In this document: positions 1 through 10,543 of the stretch, one piece after another
How positions within the stretch are numbered: the first letter of the stretch is position 1
How the letters are laid out: each line of letters opens with the position of its first letter
From: Stutzerimonas xanthomarina DSM 18231
Lineage (GTDB): Bacteria; Pseudomonadota; Gammaproteobacteria; Pseudomonadales; Pseudomonadaceae
NCBI RefSeq assembly: GCF_900129835.1
Contig: NZ_FQXA01000009.1
Span: 1-60,716 of the forward strand
DNA length: 60,716 nucleotides
Reading direction: 5' to 3'
Notes under the pieces: model-generated
Database searches by the model: none
Seen by the model: only the letters and a program-made list of their open reading frames with translations
What the model was told of the DNA's origin: nothing
Made by a program: the position numbers and the translations under genes

Positions 1-61
1 TGATAATCTTGCTGACTACCAGTCTTACCTCACAAGCACCCACACGAATTGCTTGATTCAG

Positions 62-73
62 TTGTTAAAGAGC
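62..73 (-). promoter_or_regulatory. rrn boxA antitermination element
   Basis: The minus strand reads GCTCTTTAACAA, matching the boxA consensus TGCTCTTTAACA. BoxA in rrn leaders recruits NusB-NusE to prevent Rho-dependent termination. It lies downstream of the last promoter, as expected. Confidence 0.85.
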
Positions 74-110
74 GTTTCGATCAAGTCTTTCGTCTTAACC
101 GAGGCCGCGC

Positions 111-138
111 ATTCTACAGCAGCCTTGTGTCTCGTCAA
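111..138 (-). promoter_or_regulatory. rrn promoter 4 (most proximal to 16S)
   Basis: Minus strand: -35 TTGACG (133-138), 16-bp spacer, -10 TAGAAT (111-116), then the GC-rich discriminator GCGCGG typical of stringently controlled promoters. An A/T-rich run just upstream (139-170) looks like an UP element. Confidence 0.75.
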
Positions 139-219
139 GCTGTTTTTGAAGAAGTTTTTCTTTCTTCTCAACCGCTTGCGCTTCCGATCAACCTAGCGTC
201 TCTCGTCAGCGGGAGGCGA

Positions 220-247
220 ATCATACAGCGTCTAAAACCGCTGTCAA
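220..247 (-). promoter_or_regulatory. rrn promoter 3
   Basis: Minus strand: -35 TTGACA (242-247), 16-bp spacer, -10 TATGAT (220-225). Upstream is one copy (251-276) of a repeated motif beginning GGTTGATCGGA; the other copy (163-193) precedes promoter 4. Confidence 0.75.
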
Positions 248-325
248 CCACCTCTTTCAACCGCCTCCGATCAACCTGACCGAAGCTGCCAACAGCGCGA
301 AACCGCCACCCTGTCAGCCCGGCGC

Positions 326-353
326 ATTCTACTCGAATTCGCCATCCGTGCAA
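326..353 (-). promoter_or_regulatory. rrn promoter 2
   Basis: Minus strand: -35 TTGCAC (348-353), 16-bp spacer, -10 TAGAAT (326-331), discriminator GCGCCGGG. An A/T-rich tract at about 354-385 lies upstream like an UP element. Confidence 0.65.
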
Positions 354-422
354 GCTTTTATTTTCGCTAACTTCTTGATTTACAAGAGGTTTCGCTAAAG
401 GCCTGCACCGGAGAAGGTGCGC

Positions 423-450
423 ATTATAGGCAGCTGAAATCTCACGTCAA
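423..450 (-). promoter_or_regulatory. rrn promoter 1 (most distal)
   Basis: Minus strand: -35 TTGACG (445-450), 16-bp spacer, perfect -10 TATAAT (423-428), discriminator GCGCACC. The -35 box lies 8 bp from the tyrS stop codon, so any UP element would fall inside the 3' end of tyrS. Confidence 0.7.
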
Positions 451-458
451 CGGTTTTC

Positions 459-1664
459 TTAGCTTTGTTCAGCTTTGAGCGAAACCCGCCCAAAGGACTT
501 CTTGCCCGCCTGGCACACGTGCGTACTACCAAGCCTGACGATAAACGTTCGATCAACGACTTCGCCATCCACCCGAACCCCGCCCGACGCCAGCAGATCA
601 CGAGCCACTGCCGCGTTCTTTACAAGGCCCGCTCGATTCAACACCGCAGAGATGGGCATATCCTCGGTAGATTGCAGTTCGATATTGGGAATATCTTCAG
701 GAAGCTCGCCCTCCTTCATTCTATTACCCGCCGATCGGTGAGCTGTCGCGGCGGCCTCCTCACCATGGAAACGAGCCACGATCTCCTCGGCAAGCTTGAT
801 CTTGATGTCGCGAGGATTCGTGCCACGCTGAACATCCGCTCGAAACTCTTCGATTTCTTCCATAGCGCGAAAGCTAAGCAACTCGAAGTATCGCCACATG
901 AGTGCATCCGGAATCGACACGAGCTTGCTGTACATAACCCCTGGCACTTCCTGGATGCCTACGTAGTTACCGAGCGACTTGGACATTTTCTTCACGCCAT
1001 CCAATCCCTCAAGGAGCGGCATCGTCACGATGCATTGTGACTCCTGCCCGTACGAGCGCTGAAGCTCACGCCCCATCAACAGATTGAATTTCTGATCAGT
1101 ACCACCCAACTCAACATCCGCACGCAGCGCAACGGAATCGTAGCCCTGCACCAGCGGGTACAAGAATTCATGGATGGCAATAGGCTGGTTAGTAGAGTAG
1201 CGCTTGCTAAAATCATCACGCTCCAGCATACGAGCCACGGTGTACTGAGATGCCAAACGGATAAAGTCCGACGGCGTCAGCTGATCCATCCAGGAAGAAT
1301 TGAATGCCACCTCCGTCTTGGCCGGATCAAGAATCTTGAACACTTGACTCTTGTAGGTTTCTGCGTTCTCCAAGACCTGATCGCGCGTCAGAGGCGGGCG
1401 CGTTGCGCTCTTGCCACTTGGATCGCCGATCATCCCGGTGAAATCCCCGATAAGGAAGACAACCTGATGTCCGAGATCTTGAAACTGGCGCAGCTTATTT
1501 ATAAGCACGGTGTGACCGAGATGGAGATCCGGCGCAGTTGGATCGAAACCGGCCTTGATTCGAAGCGGAAGGCCGCGCTCCAGCTTTTTGACCAGCTCTA
1601 CCTCGACGAGCACTTCGTCAGCGCCCCGCTTGATCACCGACAACTGCTCTTGAACTGACTTCAT
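459..1664 (-). CDS. tyrS: Tyrosine--tRNA ligase
   Basis: Charges tRNA-Tyr with tyrosine in the cytoplasm. The 401-residue product has the class I signatures HLGH (residues 48-51) and KMSKS (226-230), and a C-terminal S4-like RNA-binding domain (about 335-400). Length and sequence fit the TyrZ-type enzyme of Pseudomonas rather than E. coli TyrS. The start chosen is ATG at 1664, giving MKSVQEQL as in relatives; an in-frame GTG four codons upstream is less likely. It is divergent from the M23 peptidase gene, and its stop abuts the first rrn promoter. Confidence 0.96.
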   Translation of the reverse strand: MKSVQEQLSVIKRGADEVLVEVELVKKLERGLPLRIKAGFDPTAPDLHLGHTVLINKLRQFQDLGHQVVFLIGDFTGMIGDPSGKSATRPPLTRDQVLENAETYKSQVFKILDPAKTEVAFNSSWMDQLTPSDFIRLASQYTVARMLERDDFSKRYSTNQPIAIHEFLYPLVQGYDSVALRADVELGGTDQKFNLLMGRELQRSYGQESQCIVTMPLLEGLDGVKKMSKSLGNYVGIQEVPGVMYSKLVSIPDALMWRYFELLSFRAMEEIEEFRADVQRGTNPRDIKIKLAEEIVARFHGEEAAATAHRSAGNRMKEGELPEDIPNIELQSTEDMPISAVLNRAGLVKNAAVARDLLASGGVRVDGEVVDRTFIVRLGSTHVCQAGKKSFGRVSLKAEQS

Positions 1665-1846
1665 TGGAGGCCCCACCCCAGGAGATAAAGGCGATAAACC
1701 TTACAAGAACGCCGGGAAAATTCAACGTCGGCAAACGTGAATCGGGCTGCGGCAGGGTATCGAGGGTTGCCTCGACATCACTTTGCTTATATTTTAGGCA
1801 GATATTTTCTCTGTACAAAATATCGCCAGACATTCCAGACTTTCTA

Positions 1847-3250
1847 ATGACCTATTCAAAATCGAAAGCACCTCTCTACCCGAAGAGCCATCTCCTGGCT
1901 GCAAGCGGTGTAGCTGCGCTTCTGAGCCTGGCACTCCTTGTATTCCCATCGCGCGAAGTCGAAGCCAAGAAGACGTTTCTCGATCTGCGCCTCGATACGG
2001 CTGCAGAACTTGCAACCGTACGCGAAGAACCGCTTGTTGGCCTTTTGGTTGAACCGCCCTTCACTCCAACCGAAACCACCAGCGAACCCGAACTTCAATC
2101 ATTGCTACTGGAAAGCCCCGAAGCGGCCGAAGCGGCCGAAGCGAAGCCTCTGTCGAAAGAAGTTGTAGTGGCGAACGGGGATACACTATCGACGGTATTC
2201 GCAAAGGTTGGCCTTCCGCAAGCAGCCGTTCACGACGTCTTGGCCAGCAGCAAAGAGGCAAAGCAGCTTGCTCGCCTGAAGGTTGGTCAGCGCCTCGAAT
2301 TCGAATTGGATGAGCAGGGCAACCTTGCCCAGTTACGAAGCCAGCTGAACAAGCTGGAAAGCGTGCAACTGGAGCGATCAGGCACCAGCTACGTATTCAA
2401 AAAGGAACAACTCAAGCCGGACGTGAGTACTGCTTACGCATACGGCCGCATAGAGAGCAGCTTGTTTCTTGCTGCGAAGAAAGCGGGCCTCACTCATAAC
2501 CTGACAATGGATCTGGCCAACGTGTTCGGCTACGACATCGATTTCGCCATGGACATACGTAAAGGCGATTCATTCGAGGTGATATACGAGGAAAAAACTA
2601 TTGCCGGCGACAGGGTTGGAACAGGCAACATTCTTGCGGCTCGATTCACCAATCGTGGCAAGAGTTATACAGCTGTTCGCTATACCAACAAGCAGGGCAA
2701 TAGCAGCTATTACACGGCCGACGGCCAAAGCATGCGCAAAGCGTTCATTCGAACGCCGGTAGACTTCGCGCGCATCAGCTCACGCTTCTCCAACGGGCGT
2801 AAGCATCCCATCCTGAACAAGATCCGCGCGCACAAAGGTGTGGACTACGCCGCAGCCCGCGGCACGCCCATCAAGAGTGCGGGAGACGGCAAAGTCCTAC
2901 TCGCGGGCCGTAAAGGCGGTTACGGCAACACCGTAGTCATTCAACACGGCAATCGCTATCGCACTCTTTATGCTCATATGCAGGGATTCGCCAAAGGCGT
3001 ACGCAACGGATCCTCCGTCAAACAGGGACAGATCATTGGCTATATCGGCACGACCGGGCTGTCGACCGGCCCGCACCTGCATTATGAATTCCAGGTTGAC
3101 GGTGTACATGTCGATCCGCTGGGCCTGAAACTGCCAATGGCAGATCCCATCGCGAAGAACGAGAAGCAGCGCTTTATTCAGCTCAGCACGCCTCTGATGG
3201 CGCGGATGGACGAAGAGCGTACAACCATGCTGGCGATGAAGAACGAGTAG
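1847..3250 (+). CDS. M23-family murein endopeptidase (MepM-like)
   Basis: Predicted periplasmic zinc endopeptidase that cleaves peptidoglycan cross-links. The 467-residue protein begins with a short basic stretch and one hydrophobic segment (about 15-36), consistent with a membrane anchor or signal. An OapA/LysM-like segment (VVVANGDTLSTVFAKVGL) follows near residue 100. The C-terminal peptidase domain has HKGVD (329-333) and HLH (410-412), the metal-binding motifs of LytM-type enzymes. The ATG at 1847 was chosen because it precedes the hydrophobic segment; the frame stays open upstream into the tyrS promoter region. anmK begins at the next base after its stop, so the two are probably cotranscribed. 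Confidence 0.92.
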   Translation: MTYSKSKAPLYPKSHLLAASGVAALLSLALLVFPSREVEAKKTFLDLRLDTAAELATVREEPLVGLLVEPPFTPTETTSEPELQSLLLESPEAAEAAEAKPLSKEVVVANGDTLSTVFAKVGLPQAAVHDVLASSKEAKQLARLKVGQRLEFELDEQGNLAQLRSQLNKLESVQLERSGTSYVFKKEQLKPDVSTAYAYGRIESSLFLAAKKAGLTHNLTMDLANVFGYDIDFAMDIRKGDSFEVIYEEKTIAGDRVGTGNILAARFTNRGKSYTAVRYTNKQGNSSYYTADGQSMRKAFIRTPVDFARISSRFSNGRKHPILNKIRAHKGVDYAAARGTPIKSAGDGKVLLAGRKGGYGNTVVIQHGNRYRTLYAHMQGFAKGVRNGSSVKQGQIIGYIGTTGLSTGPHLHYEFQVDGVHVDPLGLKLPMADPIAKNEKQRFIQLSTPLMARMDEERTTMLAMKNE

Positions 3251-4342
<1,092 letters not shown>

Positions 4343-4394
4343 GCCGTTCGCATCTCCTGTTCTAATGCCGCGTTATCATTCTGGCCCATAAACA

Positions 4395-4422
4395 GAAACA
4401 CCGTGCCAAGGCACGGTGTTTC
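4395..4422. terminator. Bidirectional terminator between anmK and erpA
   Basis: Perfect 13-bp arms (4395-4407 and 4410-4422) separated by AA. T-rich sequence follows on both strands, which suits the convergent genes anmK and erpA. Confidence 0.85.
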
Positions 4423-4438
4423 TTTGTTACAGGGAGAT

Positions 4439-4789
4439 CTAGATCGAGAATGACTGACCGCAACCGCACGTTGTCGTAGCGTTCGGATTCGTGATGATGA
4501 AGCGTGAACCTTCCAAGCCTTCCTGATAATCAACTTCAGCACCGGCAAGGTATTGGTAGCTCATCGGGTCCACCACCAAGCTCACACCCTCGCGCTCGAT
4601 GATGGTGTCATCCTCAGCCAGCTCCTCGTCGAAGGTAAAACCATACTGGAAACCAGAGCAGCCGCCGCCGGTGACGAAGACGCGCAGCTTCAGCCGCGGG
4701 TTGCCCTCCTCATCGACCAGACTCTTCACCTTGCTCGCGGCACCCTGACTGAACTGGATCGCGGTAGGTGTGAAGGATTCGACACTCAT
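4439..4789 (-). CDS. erpA: Iron-sulfur cluster insertion protein ErpA
   Basis: A-type carrier that delivers [4Fe-4S] clusters to apoproteins, including isoprenoid-synthesis enzymes in E. coli. The 116-residue product carries the three conserved cluster-ligand cysteines, C44 in GGGCSGF and C108/C110 in TTCGCG near the C-terminus. Length is normal. It is single, with a terminator downstream and its own likely promoter at 4835-4864. Confidence 0.97.
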   Translation of the reverse strand: MSVESFTPTAIQFSQGAASKVKSLVDEEGNPRLKLRVFVTGGGCSGFQYGFTFDEELAEDDTIIEREGVSLVVDPMSYQYLAGAEVDYQEGLEGSRFIITNPNATTTCGCGQSFSI

Positions 4790-4834
4790 TTGGTTCTCCT
4801 GGCGAGTGAACGCACATTACTGCTTTGACGCCGC

Positions 4835-4864
4835 ATTATCGGCTTATCCTACGAAATCGGTCAA
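4835..4864 (-). promoter_or_regulatory. Candidate erpA promoter
   Basis: Minus strand: TTGACC (4859-4864), 18-bp spacer, GATAAT (4835-4840), about 45 bp before the erpA start. I saw no clear IscR-type palindrome. Confidence 0.5.
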
Positions 4865-4931
4865 CTATTCGTCGACGACGGGGAGCGGGCTAATAGATAG
4901 CTTCTCTCAAGCAATTTTCGTGGCCGCCGGG

Positions 4932-5966
4932 TCAAGGTAGCAAGGCAGCATTGCCTAGGCCGAGCCGTTCATCCAGACCAAAGACGATGTTCATGTTCTG
5001 TAGCGCCTGACCGGAGGCGCCTTTGACAAGGTTATCGATGACTGACAACACAACCACTAGATCTCCACCCTGCGGACGGTGGATTGCGATGCGGCATACG
5101 TTTGCACCGCGCACACTGCGGGTCTCCGGATGGCTTCCTGCCGGCATCACATCGACAAATGGTTCGCTAGCGTAACGTTGCTCGTAAAGCGCCTGCAGAT
5201 CCACCGAGGTGTCTAGAACCGTCGCATACAGAGTGGCATGGATGCCGCGAATCATGGGGGTCAGATGAGGCACGAAGGTCAAGCCGACATTACCACCGGC
5301 TGCACGCCGGAGGCCCTGGCTAATCTCTGGCAGATGACGGTGGCCCTTGACCGCGTAGGCCATCATGCTTTCGCCCGCCTCGGTGAACAGCGATCCGACC
5401 TTCGCTGCGCGCCCGGCGCCGCTCACACCCGACTTGCAGTCAGCAATCAACCGGGATGTATCGGCCAGCCCCCGCTCCAGCAAAGGCAGATAACCAAGCT
5501 GGGCTGCTGTTGGATAACAACCAGGAACAGCAATCAATCGGGCTCCCTTGATCTGCTCACGATTCACCTCGGGCAAACCGTAAACCGCTTCGGGCAGCAG
5601 CCCCGGGGCTCCATGTGGCTGGCCATACCACTTTGCCCATTCATCCGCATCCTGCAGGCGAAAGTCCGCGGATAAGTCGATGACGCGAGTACCGGCATCG
5701 AGTAGCTCTGCCGCCAGCGCGTGAGCAACGCCATGCGGGGTCGCAAAGAAGACCACATCGCAGGCACCAAGCGTTGCGGTGTCCGGGTTAGTGAAGGCCA
5801 GCTGGTCATAATGACCCCGAAGGTTCGGATACATATCCGTCACCTTGACCCCGTTCTCGGAGCGCGAGGTGATCACAGCCACTTCCGCCTGAGGGTGCTG
5901 GGCCAACAGACGCAGCAACTCGACCCCGGTGTAGCCTGTGCCGCCAACGATTCCGACCTTGATCAT
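4932..5966 (-). CDS. argC: N-acetyl-gamma-glutamyl-phosphate reductase
   Basis: Third step of arginine synthesis: NADPH-dependent reduction of N-acetylglutamyl-5-phosphate to the semialdehyde. The 344-residue protein has the NADP-binding start [11 protein letters not shown] (4-14) and the catalytic cysteine in VPGCYPTA (C150). ATG at 5966 was chosen over an upstream in-frame start because it follows a good AGAGG site and gives the family N-terminus. It is divergent from hemJ, as in P. aeruginosa. Confidence 0.96.
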   Translation of the reverse strand: MIKVGIVGGTGYTGVELLRLLAQHPQAEVAVITSRSENGVKVTDMYPNLRGHYDQLAFTNPDTATLGACDVVFFATPHGVAHALAAELLDAGTRVIDLSADFRLQDADEWAKWYGQPHGAPGLLPEAVYGLPEVNREQIKGARLIAVPGCYPTAAQLGYLPLLERGLADTSRLIADCKSGVSGAGRAAKVGSLFTEAGESMMAYAVKGHRHLPEISQGLRRAAGGNVGLTFVPHLTPMIRGIHATLYATVLDTSVDLQALYEQRYASEPFVDVMPAGSHPETRSVRGANVCRIAIHRPQGGDLVVVLSVIDNLVKGASGQALQNMNIVFGLDERLGLGNAALLP

Positions 5967-6100
5967 GAGCTGCCTCTCGCAGTGGAACGATAATGAACGT
6001 CGATGATAAAGGGGCCTGCGCTCAGGGCCAACCACCGAGATGACGCGCGGGCCCTTAAGCCACTACTATCGGACCGACTCTGAACCGAAGGAATTTGCTA

Positions 6101-6529
6101 ATGCTCTATCTCTGGCTCAAAGCCTTGCACATCGTTGCAATCGTCTGCTGGTTCGCGGGGCTGTTCTATCTGCCGAGATTGTTCGTTTATCACGCCATGA
6201 GCGAGGACGCGATCAGCCGGGAGCGGTTTCAGATCATGGAGCGCAAGCTCTATCGCGGCATCATGACTCCCTCGATGGTCGCCGCACTGGCTTTCGGCAT
6301 AGGCATGATCGTACTGAACCCTGCACTGTTCTCCAGCGGCGGCTGGCTGCACGCCAAGCTTGCACTGGTAGCCCTGCTGATTGGCTATCACCATATGTGT
6401 GGCGCCCAGCTGAAGCGATTCGCACGCGATGAGAACACCCGCAGTCATGTGTTCTACCGCTGGTTCAACGAGTTTCCGGTATTGCTGCTACTGGCTATCG
6501 TCATTCTCGTCGTCATCAAACCATTCTGA
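6101..6529 (+). CDS. hemJ: HemJ-like membrane protein (protoporphyrinogen oxidase family, UPF0093)
   Basis: Small 142-residue inner-membrane protein with about four hydrophobic helices and the conserved LKALHIVAIVCWFAG start and YLPRLFVYH segment of the HemJ/UPF0093 family. Family members convert protoporphyrinogen IX to protoporphyrin IX in bacteria lacking HemY or HemG. The ATG at 6101 follows GAAGGAA by 7 nt; a TTG six bases upstream is less likely. Confidence 0.85.
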   Translation: MLYLWLKALHIVAIVCWFAGLFYLPRLFVYHAMSEDAISRERFQIMERKLYRGIMTPSMVAALAFGIGMIVLNPALFSSGGWLHAKLALVALLIGYHHMCGAQLKRFARDENTRSHVFYRWFNEFPVLLLLAIVILVVIKPF

Positions 6530-6549
6530 AAACCGACAAGGAATCTGCC

Positions 6550-7524
6550 ATGTCATTGCCAGCCATCCTCGAAGAGCGCCTTCGTCTACCTTTGGTCGCC
6601 GCTCCCATGTTCCTGGTATCGAACCCCGCGCTGGTAGCCGCATGTTGCAAAAGCGGCGTGGTCGGTAGCTTTCCCGCACTGAACCAGCGAGAGAGTAGTG
6701 GATTCCGAGATTGGTTACAGGAGATAGACCAGCACTTGTCAGGTGCACACAAACCCGCCCCTTATGCTGTCAATCTGATCGTGCACCACAGTAACCCTCG
6801 GCTTCAGGCGGATCTATCGATATGCGTGGAACAGCGGGTGCCGATCGTGATCACCAGCCTCGGCGCCGTAAGGGAGGTGGTGGACGCGGTGCACAGCTAT
6901 GGCGGGCTTGTGTTTCACGATGTCACCACACGACGGCATGCGGAAAAAGCTGCTGAAGCTGGGGTTGACGGTCTGATCGCGGTGGCCGCTGGCGCTGGTG
7001 GCCACGCCGGCACCTGGAGTCCTTTTGCCTTGGTGGCCGAGATTCGCCAATTCTTCGACAAAACACTTTTGCTCTCCGGCTGCCTCAATCATGGTCACGA
7101 GATACTCGCCGCGCAGATCCTCGGTGCGGACTTGGCCTACATGGGGACGCGCTTCATTGCCACGCGTGAAAGCCAGGCTTCGGATGAATACAAGCAAATG
7201 CTGCTGCAGGCGCATGCTGCAGACATCATTCACACGGCCGCAGTATCAGGCGTGCCCGCTAGCTTTCTGCGCCAAAGCCTGCAGCAGGCCGGCTACGATG
7301 AGGAGCGTCTGAAGAACAAAGGCGAAATGAACTACAGCGAAAAGCTAAAACCCGTCAGCGATGAAGCAAAGGCCTGGAAAACCGTATGGTCGGCGGGTCA
7401 GGGCGTAGGGGAAATACGAGATTTGCCGAGCAGCGAAGAACTGATCGCCCGACTGGATCGGGAATACCGTGCTGCCCACAATCACGCGGTGCAGCTGTCG
7501 CATCGCTGGCTGCGTCAACCGTGA
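6550..7524 (+). CDS. Nitronate monooxygenase family protein
   Basis: FMN-dependent TIM-barrel enzyme expected to oxidise alkyl nitronates such as propionate 3-nitronate. The 324-residue protein has the N-terminal LPLVAAPMFLVSNPALV segment and the AAGAGGHAG motif containing the catalytic histidine of class I enzymes, followed by a GADLAYMGTRF phosphate-binding segment. It starts 20 bp after hemJ, suggesting cotranscription. The true substrate cannot be read from sequence, and 2-nitropropane dioxygenase is the older family name. Confidence 0.88.
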   Translation: MSLPAILEERLRLPLVAAPMFLVSNPALVAACCKSGVVGSFPALNQRESSGFRDWLQEIDQHLSGAHKPAPYAVNLIVHHSNPRLQADLSICVEQRVPIVITSLGAVREVVDAVHSYGGLVFHDVTTRRHAEKAAEAGVDGLIAVAAGAGGHAGTWSPFALVAEIRQFFDKTLLLSGCLNHGHEILAAQILGADLAYMGTRFIATRESQASDEYKQMLLQAHAADIIHTAAVSGVPASFLRQSLQQAGYDEERLKNKGEMNYSEKLKPVSDEAKAWKTVWSAGQGVGEIRDLPSSEELIARLDREYRAAHNHAVQLSHRWLRQP

Positions 7525-7630
7525 CGCAGCTCGCAGTTGCTGCAAGCCCCAGGCCACTCTGGTTCAAGATACTTGTTGGCCGTTCAGCCGCGACTTAGGC
7601 TTCCCCAAAAACCAGCAACAGGGACGTTGG

Positions 7631-8554
7631 ATGAGCGCTGATCAGTACCGAATCGTCTTTGACGGTGAACTCGTAGCGGGCGTCTCGCCCGACACGGCCA
7701 AGAGCAACCTGATCCGGCTGTTCAAATGCGACGCGGGCAAAATCGAGCGTCTGTTCGGTCATGGCTCGGTCCAGATCAAGCGTGACCTGAGCGCTCGGGA
7801 GGCCGACCGATACCTGCAAGCACTGCATCGTGCCGGCGTACAGGCACGTAAGGAGCCGGAGTCAGCGAAAGGTTTTACGCTGGCTATCGCTGAATACGCG
7901 CCAGCACAGCCAAGCGATGCACCAGTCATTACCGAACAGATGGCGTGCCCCAAATGCGGCCACACACAGCCAGCCGCTATCGAGTGCTGCAGCTGTGGAA
8001 TCGTGATCCAGAAGTATCTGGCACGCCAGGCTCTGCAGGGCGAAACGTCGGCCCAGAGCCACAGCACTGCGCACCCCTACGCACCACCACGCGCTGAGGT
8101 CGGCGAGCCACCTGCGGAATACAGCGAACTAAAGGTCTTCACGATACACGGCCGGATCGGTCGGCTGCGTTATCTAGCCTGGTCCATGGCGTTGATGGCT
8201 GCGGCGCTCGGCCTATTGTTAGCTTCCGGCATGACGTTCGCTGCCTCGACTGTGCTCGGTGTGATTCTCACCGGCGTGTTCGGCATCGGCTTTCTGCTCG
8301 TCAGTATCCAGATCGGTGTGCAGCGTTTGCATGACGTCGGTTGGTCCGGCTGGTTCATGCTGCTCTATCTGGTCCCGATCATCGGCACTGTCTTTCCATT
8401 GGTGGTACTGCTGATGCCAGGCAACGCCGGACCGAATCGCTTCGGACCTCCGCAGCCGCCGAACAGCAGGGCCGTAAAGATCCTCGCGGCGCTCTGGCTG
8501 CTCGTTCCTGTCGTCGCCATCCTGACCGCTATCGTCCTGCCGACTCATCAGTAA
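7631..8554 (+). CDS. DUF805 membrane protein with zinc-ribbon segment
   Basis: 307-residue protein of unknown function. An N-terminal region (about 1-80) is followed by a CPKCG...CCSCG zinc-ribbon-like pair near 105-125. The C-terminal half is a DUF805 domain with several membrane helices, including the GRIGRLRYLAW and LHDVGWSGWFMLLYLVPIIG segments typical of that family. The ATG at 7631 was chosen because the upstream in-frame region lies in the preceding gene and is not conserved-looking. It is convergent with the AAA ATPase gene. Confidence 0.75.
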   Translation: MSADQYRIVFDGELVAGVSPDTAKSNLIRLFKCDAGKIERLFGHGSVQIKRDLSAREADRYLQALHRAGVQARKEPESAKGFTLAIAEYAPAQPSDAPVITEQMACPKCGHTQPAAIECCSCGIVIQKYLARQALQGETSAQSHSTAHPYAPPRAEVGEPPAEYSELKVFTIHGRIGRLRYLAWSMALMAAALGLLLASGMTFAASTVLGVILTGVFGIGFLLVSIQIGVQRLHDVGWSGWFMLLYLVPIIGTVFPLVVLLMPGNAGPNRFGPPQPPNSRAVKILAALWLLVPVVAILTAIVLPTHQ

Positions 8555-8586
8555 GCTGTAGTGCCCTTGGTAAGGCAGCAAGCCAG

Positions 8587-10062
8587 CTAGGCCAGCACGG
8601 TTCGCCCCGAAGCCCAACCACGAAGCTCATCCAGCTTTTCGGCCATCACTACCGAAAGCGGCGCGGTAGCCCTGATGCAACCGAGAAGCATGTCCTGATC
8701 GGGTTCGCTGGACTGCGCCTGCCCAGCATAGACGGCTGACACCACCACCTGCTCGATCTCAGCTCCGGAGAATCCATCACAAGCAGCCGCAAGTGCTGCC
8801 AGATCGAACTGATCGGCTGTCAGTTCTCGCCGTGCTAGATGAATCCCGAATATTTCTGCCCGTGTTGCCGCATCGGGCAAGTCGACAAAGAACAACTCGT
8901 CAAAGCGCCCTTTACGTAACAGTTCTGGCGGAAGCCGATCCACTGCGTTGGCGGTCGCTACCATGAACACCGGCGCTTCACGCTCAGCCATCCAGGTAAG
9001 CAAGGTGCCCAGGACACGCTGGCTGACGCCACCATCCATTTCGCCGGTGGCGAGACCTTTTTCCAACTCGTCCATCCATAACACGCAAGGCGCCATTTGT
9101 TCGGCCAGTGTTAACGCCTCGCGCAGATTACGCTCGGTTTCACCGAAGAACTTGTTGTACAGGCACGCAAAATCCAGGCGCAGCAACGGCAAACCCCATA
9201 GACCAGCAACCGCCTTGGCCGCCATACTTTTCCCGCCGCCCTGCACGCCAACAAGCAGCACTCCACGCGGCATGTCCGATCGACTGCCGGTGAGAAAAGC
9301 CGTTTGACGCTGCCTCAGCCAGCGCTTCAAATTTTGAAGTCCGCCAACTTCGGCAAAGTGCTCGGTCTCGTACTCGAAGCCAAGCACACCATCCATATCC
9401 AGCAGTTCGAACTTTTTGCGATTGAGCTCTGGCAGATCTTCCTGTGTGATCGCGCCGTCATCGCAGATCAGGCTGTGCGCCAGGCTGCGCGCTTCGGCAT
9501 GACTGAGTCCACGCAGATTCTTCACGACCTGCTGCAAAGTGCGATTGTCGGTTCGCACTCTGGCACCGCGATTGCGCTCGCTCCAAATGGTCGCTTCATC
9601 ACGCACGATGCTCAACAGCTCTGCTTCGGTAGGCAAGGTGAGCCTGAGCCGAGCCGCATAGCGCTGGACCTCCAGCGGCAACCTGAGCGCATGCGACACC
9701 AGCACCAGCGTCGGTGCAGAGGGGGCCTGAGTCATTGCGATTTCTTTCAACAAGCGCACCAAACGCGGCTCATCAAGAAAAGGATGCAAATCGCAGAACA
9801 CATACAGACTGCCCAAGGGGTCGTGCTTGACCCGCCTCAATGCGACTTCAGCTGAGCAGCTTTCGCCTGCGTCCAGCGCCTCGCCGCCGAATGCGAGATG
9901 CCGGAGCCCTTCCGTCACGGACCAGACATGAAGCGTCATCCCCCGGTCGACAGCCAACCCGCTCAGCGTCTCGAGCACTCGACGCTCATCCCAGGATTCA
10001 ATCAGCACCAATCGCAGCCTTGACTCGAGCACCAGAGCCAAGTCGTGGATATCATTCTTCAT
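8587..10062 (-). CDS. Ycf46-like AAA ATPase
   Basis: 491-residue ATPase with a C-terminal AAA module: Walker A GVQGGGKS (272-279), Walker B CVLWMDEL (326-333), and downstream segments VFMVATAN and RKGRFDELFFV resembling sensor 1 and the arginine-finger region. The N-terminal half (1-220) resembles that of Ycf46-type proteins. Its cellular role in Pseudomonas is not known to me. It is divergent from hinT, separated by 77 bp. Confidence 0.85.
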   Translation of the reverse strand: MKNDIHDLALVLESRLRLVLIESWDERRVLETLSGLAVDRGMTLHVWSVTEGLRHLAFGGEALDAGESCSAEVALRRVKHDPLGSLYVFCDLHPFLDEPRLVRLLKEIAMTQAPSAPTLVLVSHALRLPLEVQRYAARLRLTLPTEAELLSIVRDEATIWSERNRGARVRTDNRTLQQVVKNLRGLSHAEARSLAHSLICDDGAITQEDLPELNRKKFELLDMDGVLGFEYETEHFAEVGGLQNLKRWLRQRQTAFLTGSRSDMPRGVLLVGVQGGGKSMAAKAVAGLWGLPLLRLDFACLYNKFFGETERNLREALTLAEQMAPCVLWMDELEKGLATGEMDGGVSQRVLGTLLTWMAEREAPVFMVATANAVDRLPPELLRKGRFDELFFVDLPDAATRAEIFGIHLARRELTADQFDLAALAAACDGFSGAEIEQVVVSAVYAGQAQSSEPDQDMLLGCIRATAPLSVVMAEKLDELRGWASGRTVLA

Positions 10063-10139
10063 TCAGCATGCTCCGTGCCAGCTAACCAGTCCGAAAATCG
10101 CCTGTTACACTGCTTTGGTTGCAGTTTTGGAGAGACGCC

Positions 10140-10481
10140 ATGGATTGTCTATTTTGCAAAATCGTCGCCGGGGCCATCCCTGCACAAAAGATCTATGAAG
10201 ACGAACAGGTTATCGCCTTCAACGACATCGCGCCTCAGGCGCCCGTGCATTTCTTGGTGATCCCGAAGAAACACATCGCAACCCTGCATGACCTAAGCGA
10301 GGATGATGACAAAGTTCTCGCTGGCCATATCTTGTTTAGCGCACAACGTCTCGCCGAAGAGCAGGGCTGTCAGGAAGGCTTTCGAGTTGTCATGAACTGC
10401 AACGACCTGGGTGGCCAGACGGTCTATCACATCCATATGCATGTGCTCGGTCAGCGTCAGATGCATTGGCCTCCCGGCTGA
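10140..10481 (+). CDS. hinT: HIT-family nucleotide hydrolase (HinT)
   Basis: Purine nucleoside phosphoramidase family. The 113-residue product begins [11 protein letters not shown] and has the histidine triad H97-I-H99-M-H101 near the C-terminus, preceded by GGQTVYH. The ATG at 10140 follows a GGAGAG site. coq7 follows 62 bp later on the same strand. Confidence 0.94.
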   Translation: MDCLFCKIVAGAIPAQKIYEDEQVIAFNDIAPQAPVHFLVIPKKHIATLHDLSEDDDKVLAGHILFSAQRLAEEQGCQEGFRVVMNCNDLGGQTVYHIHMHVLGQRQMHWPPG

Positions 10482-10543
10482 ACACTCGCCCCCAACCAGC
10501 AGCACCAACCGCCCACGCCTGCTCCGAATCATCTGGAGGCGAC

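Larger units (their letters stand above)
1..458 (-). promoter_or_regulatory. rRNA operon leader and promoter array (16S lies outside window)
   Basis: On the minus strand this segment reads as a Pseudomonas-type rRNA leader running out of the window at position 1. It holds four sigma70-like promoters roughly 100 bp apart, each with a 16-bp spacer, and a boxA antitermination signal at 62-73. In P. aeruginosa a 16S rRNA operon also lies directly downstream of tyrS on the same strand, which supports the reading. No protein gene is credible here; the short open frames are incidental. Confidence 0.85.
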
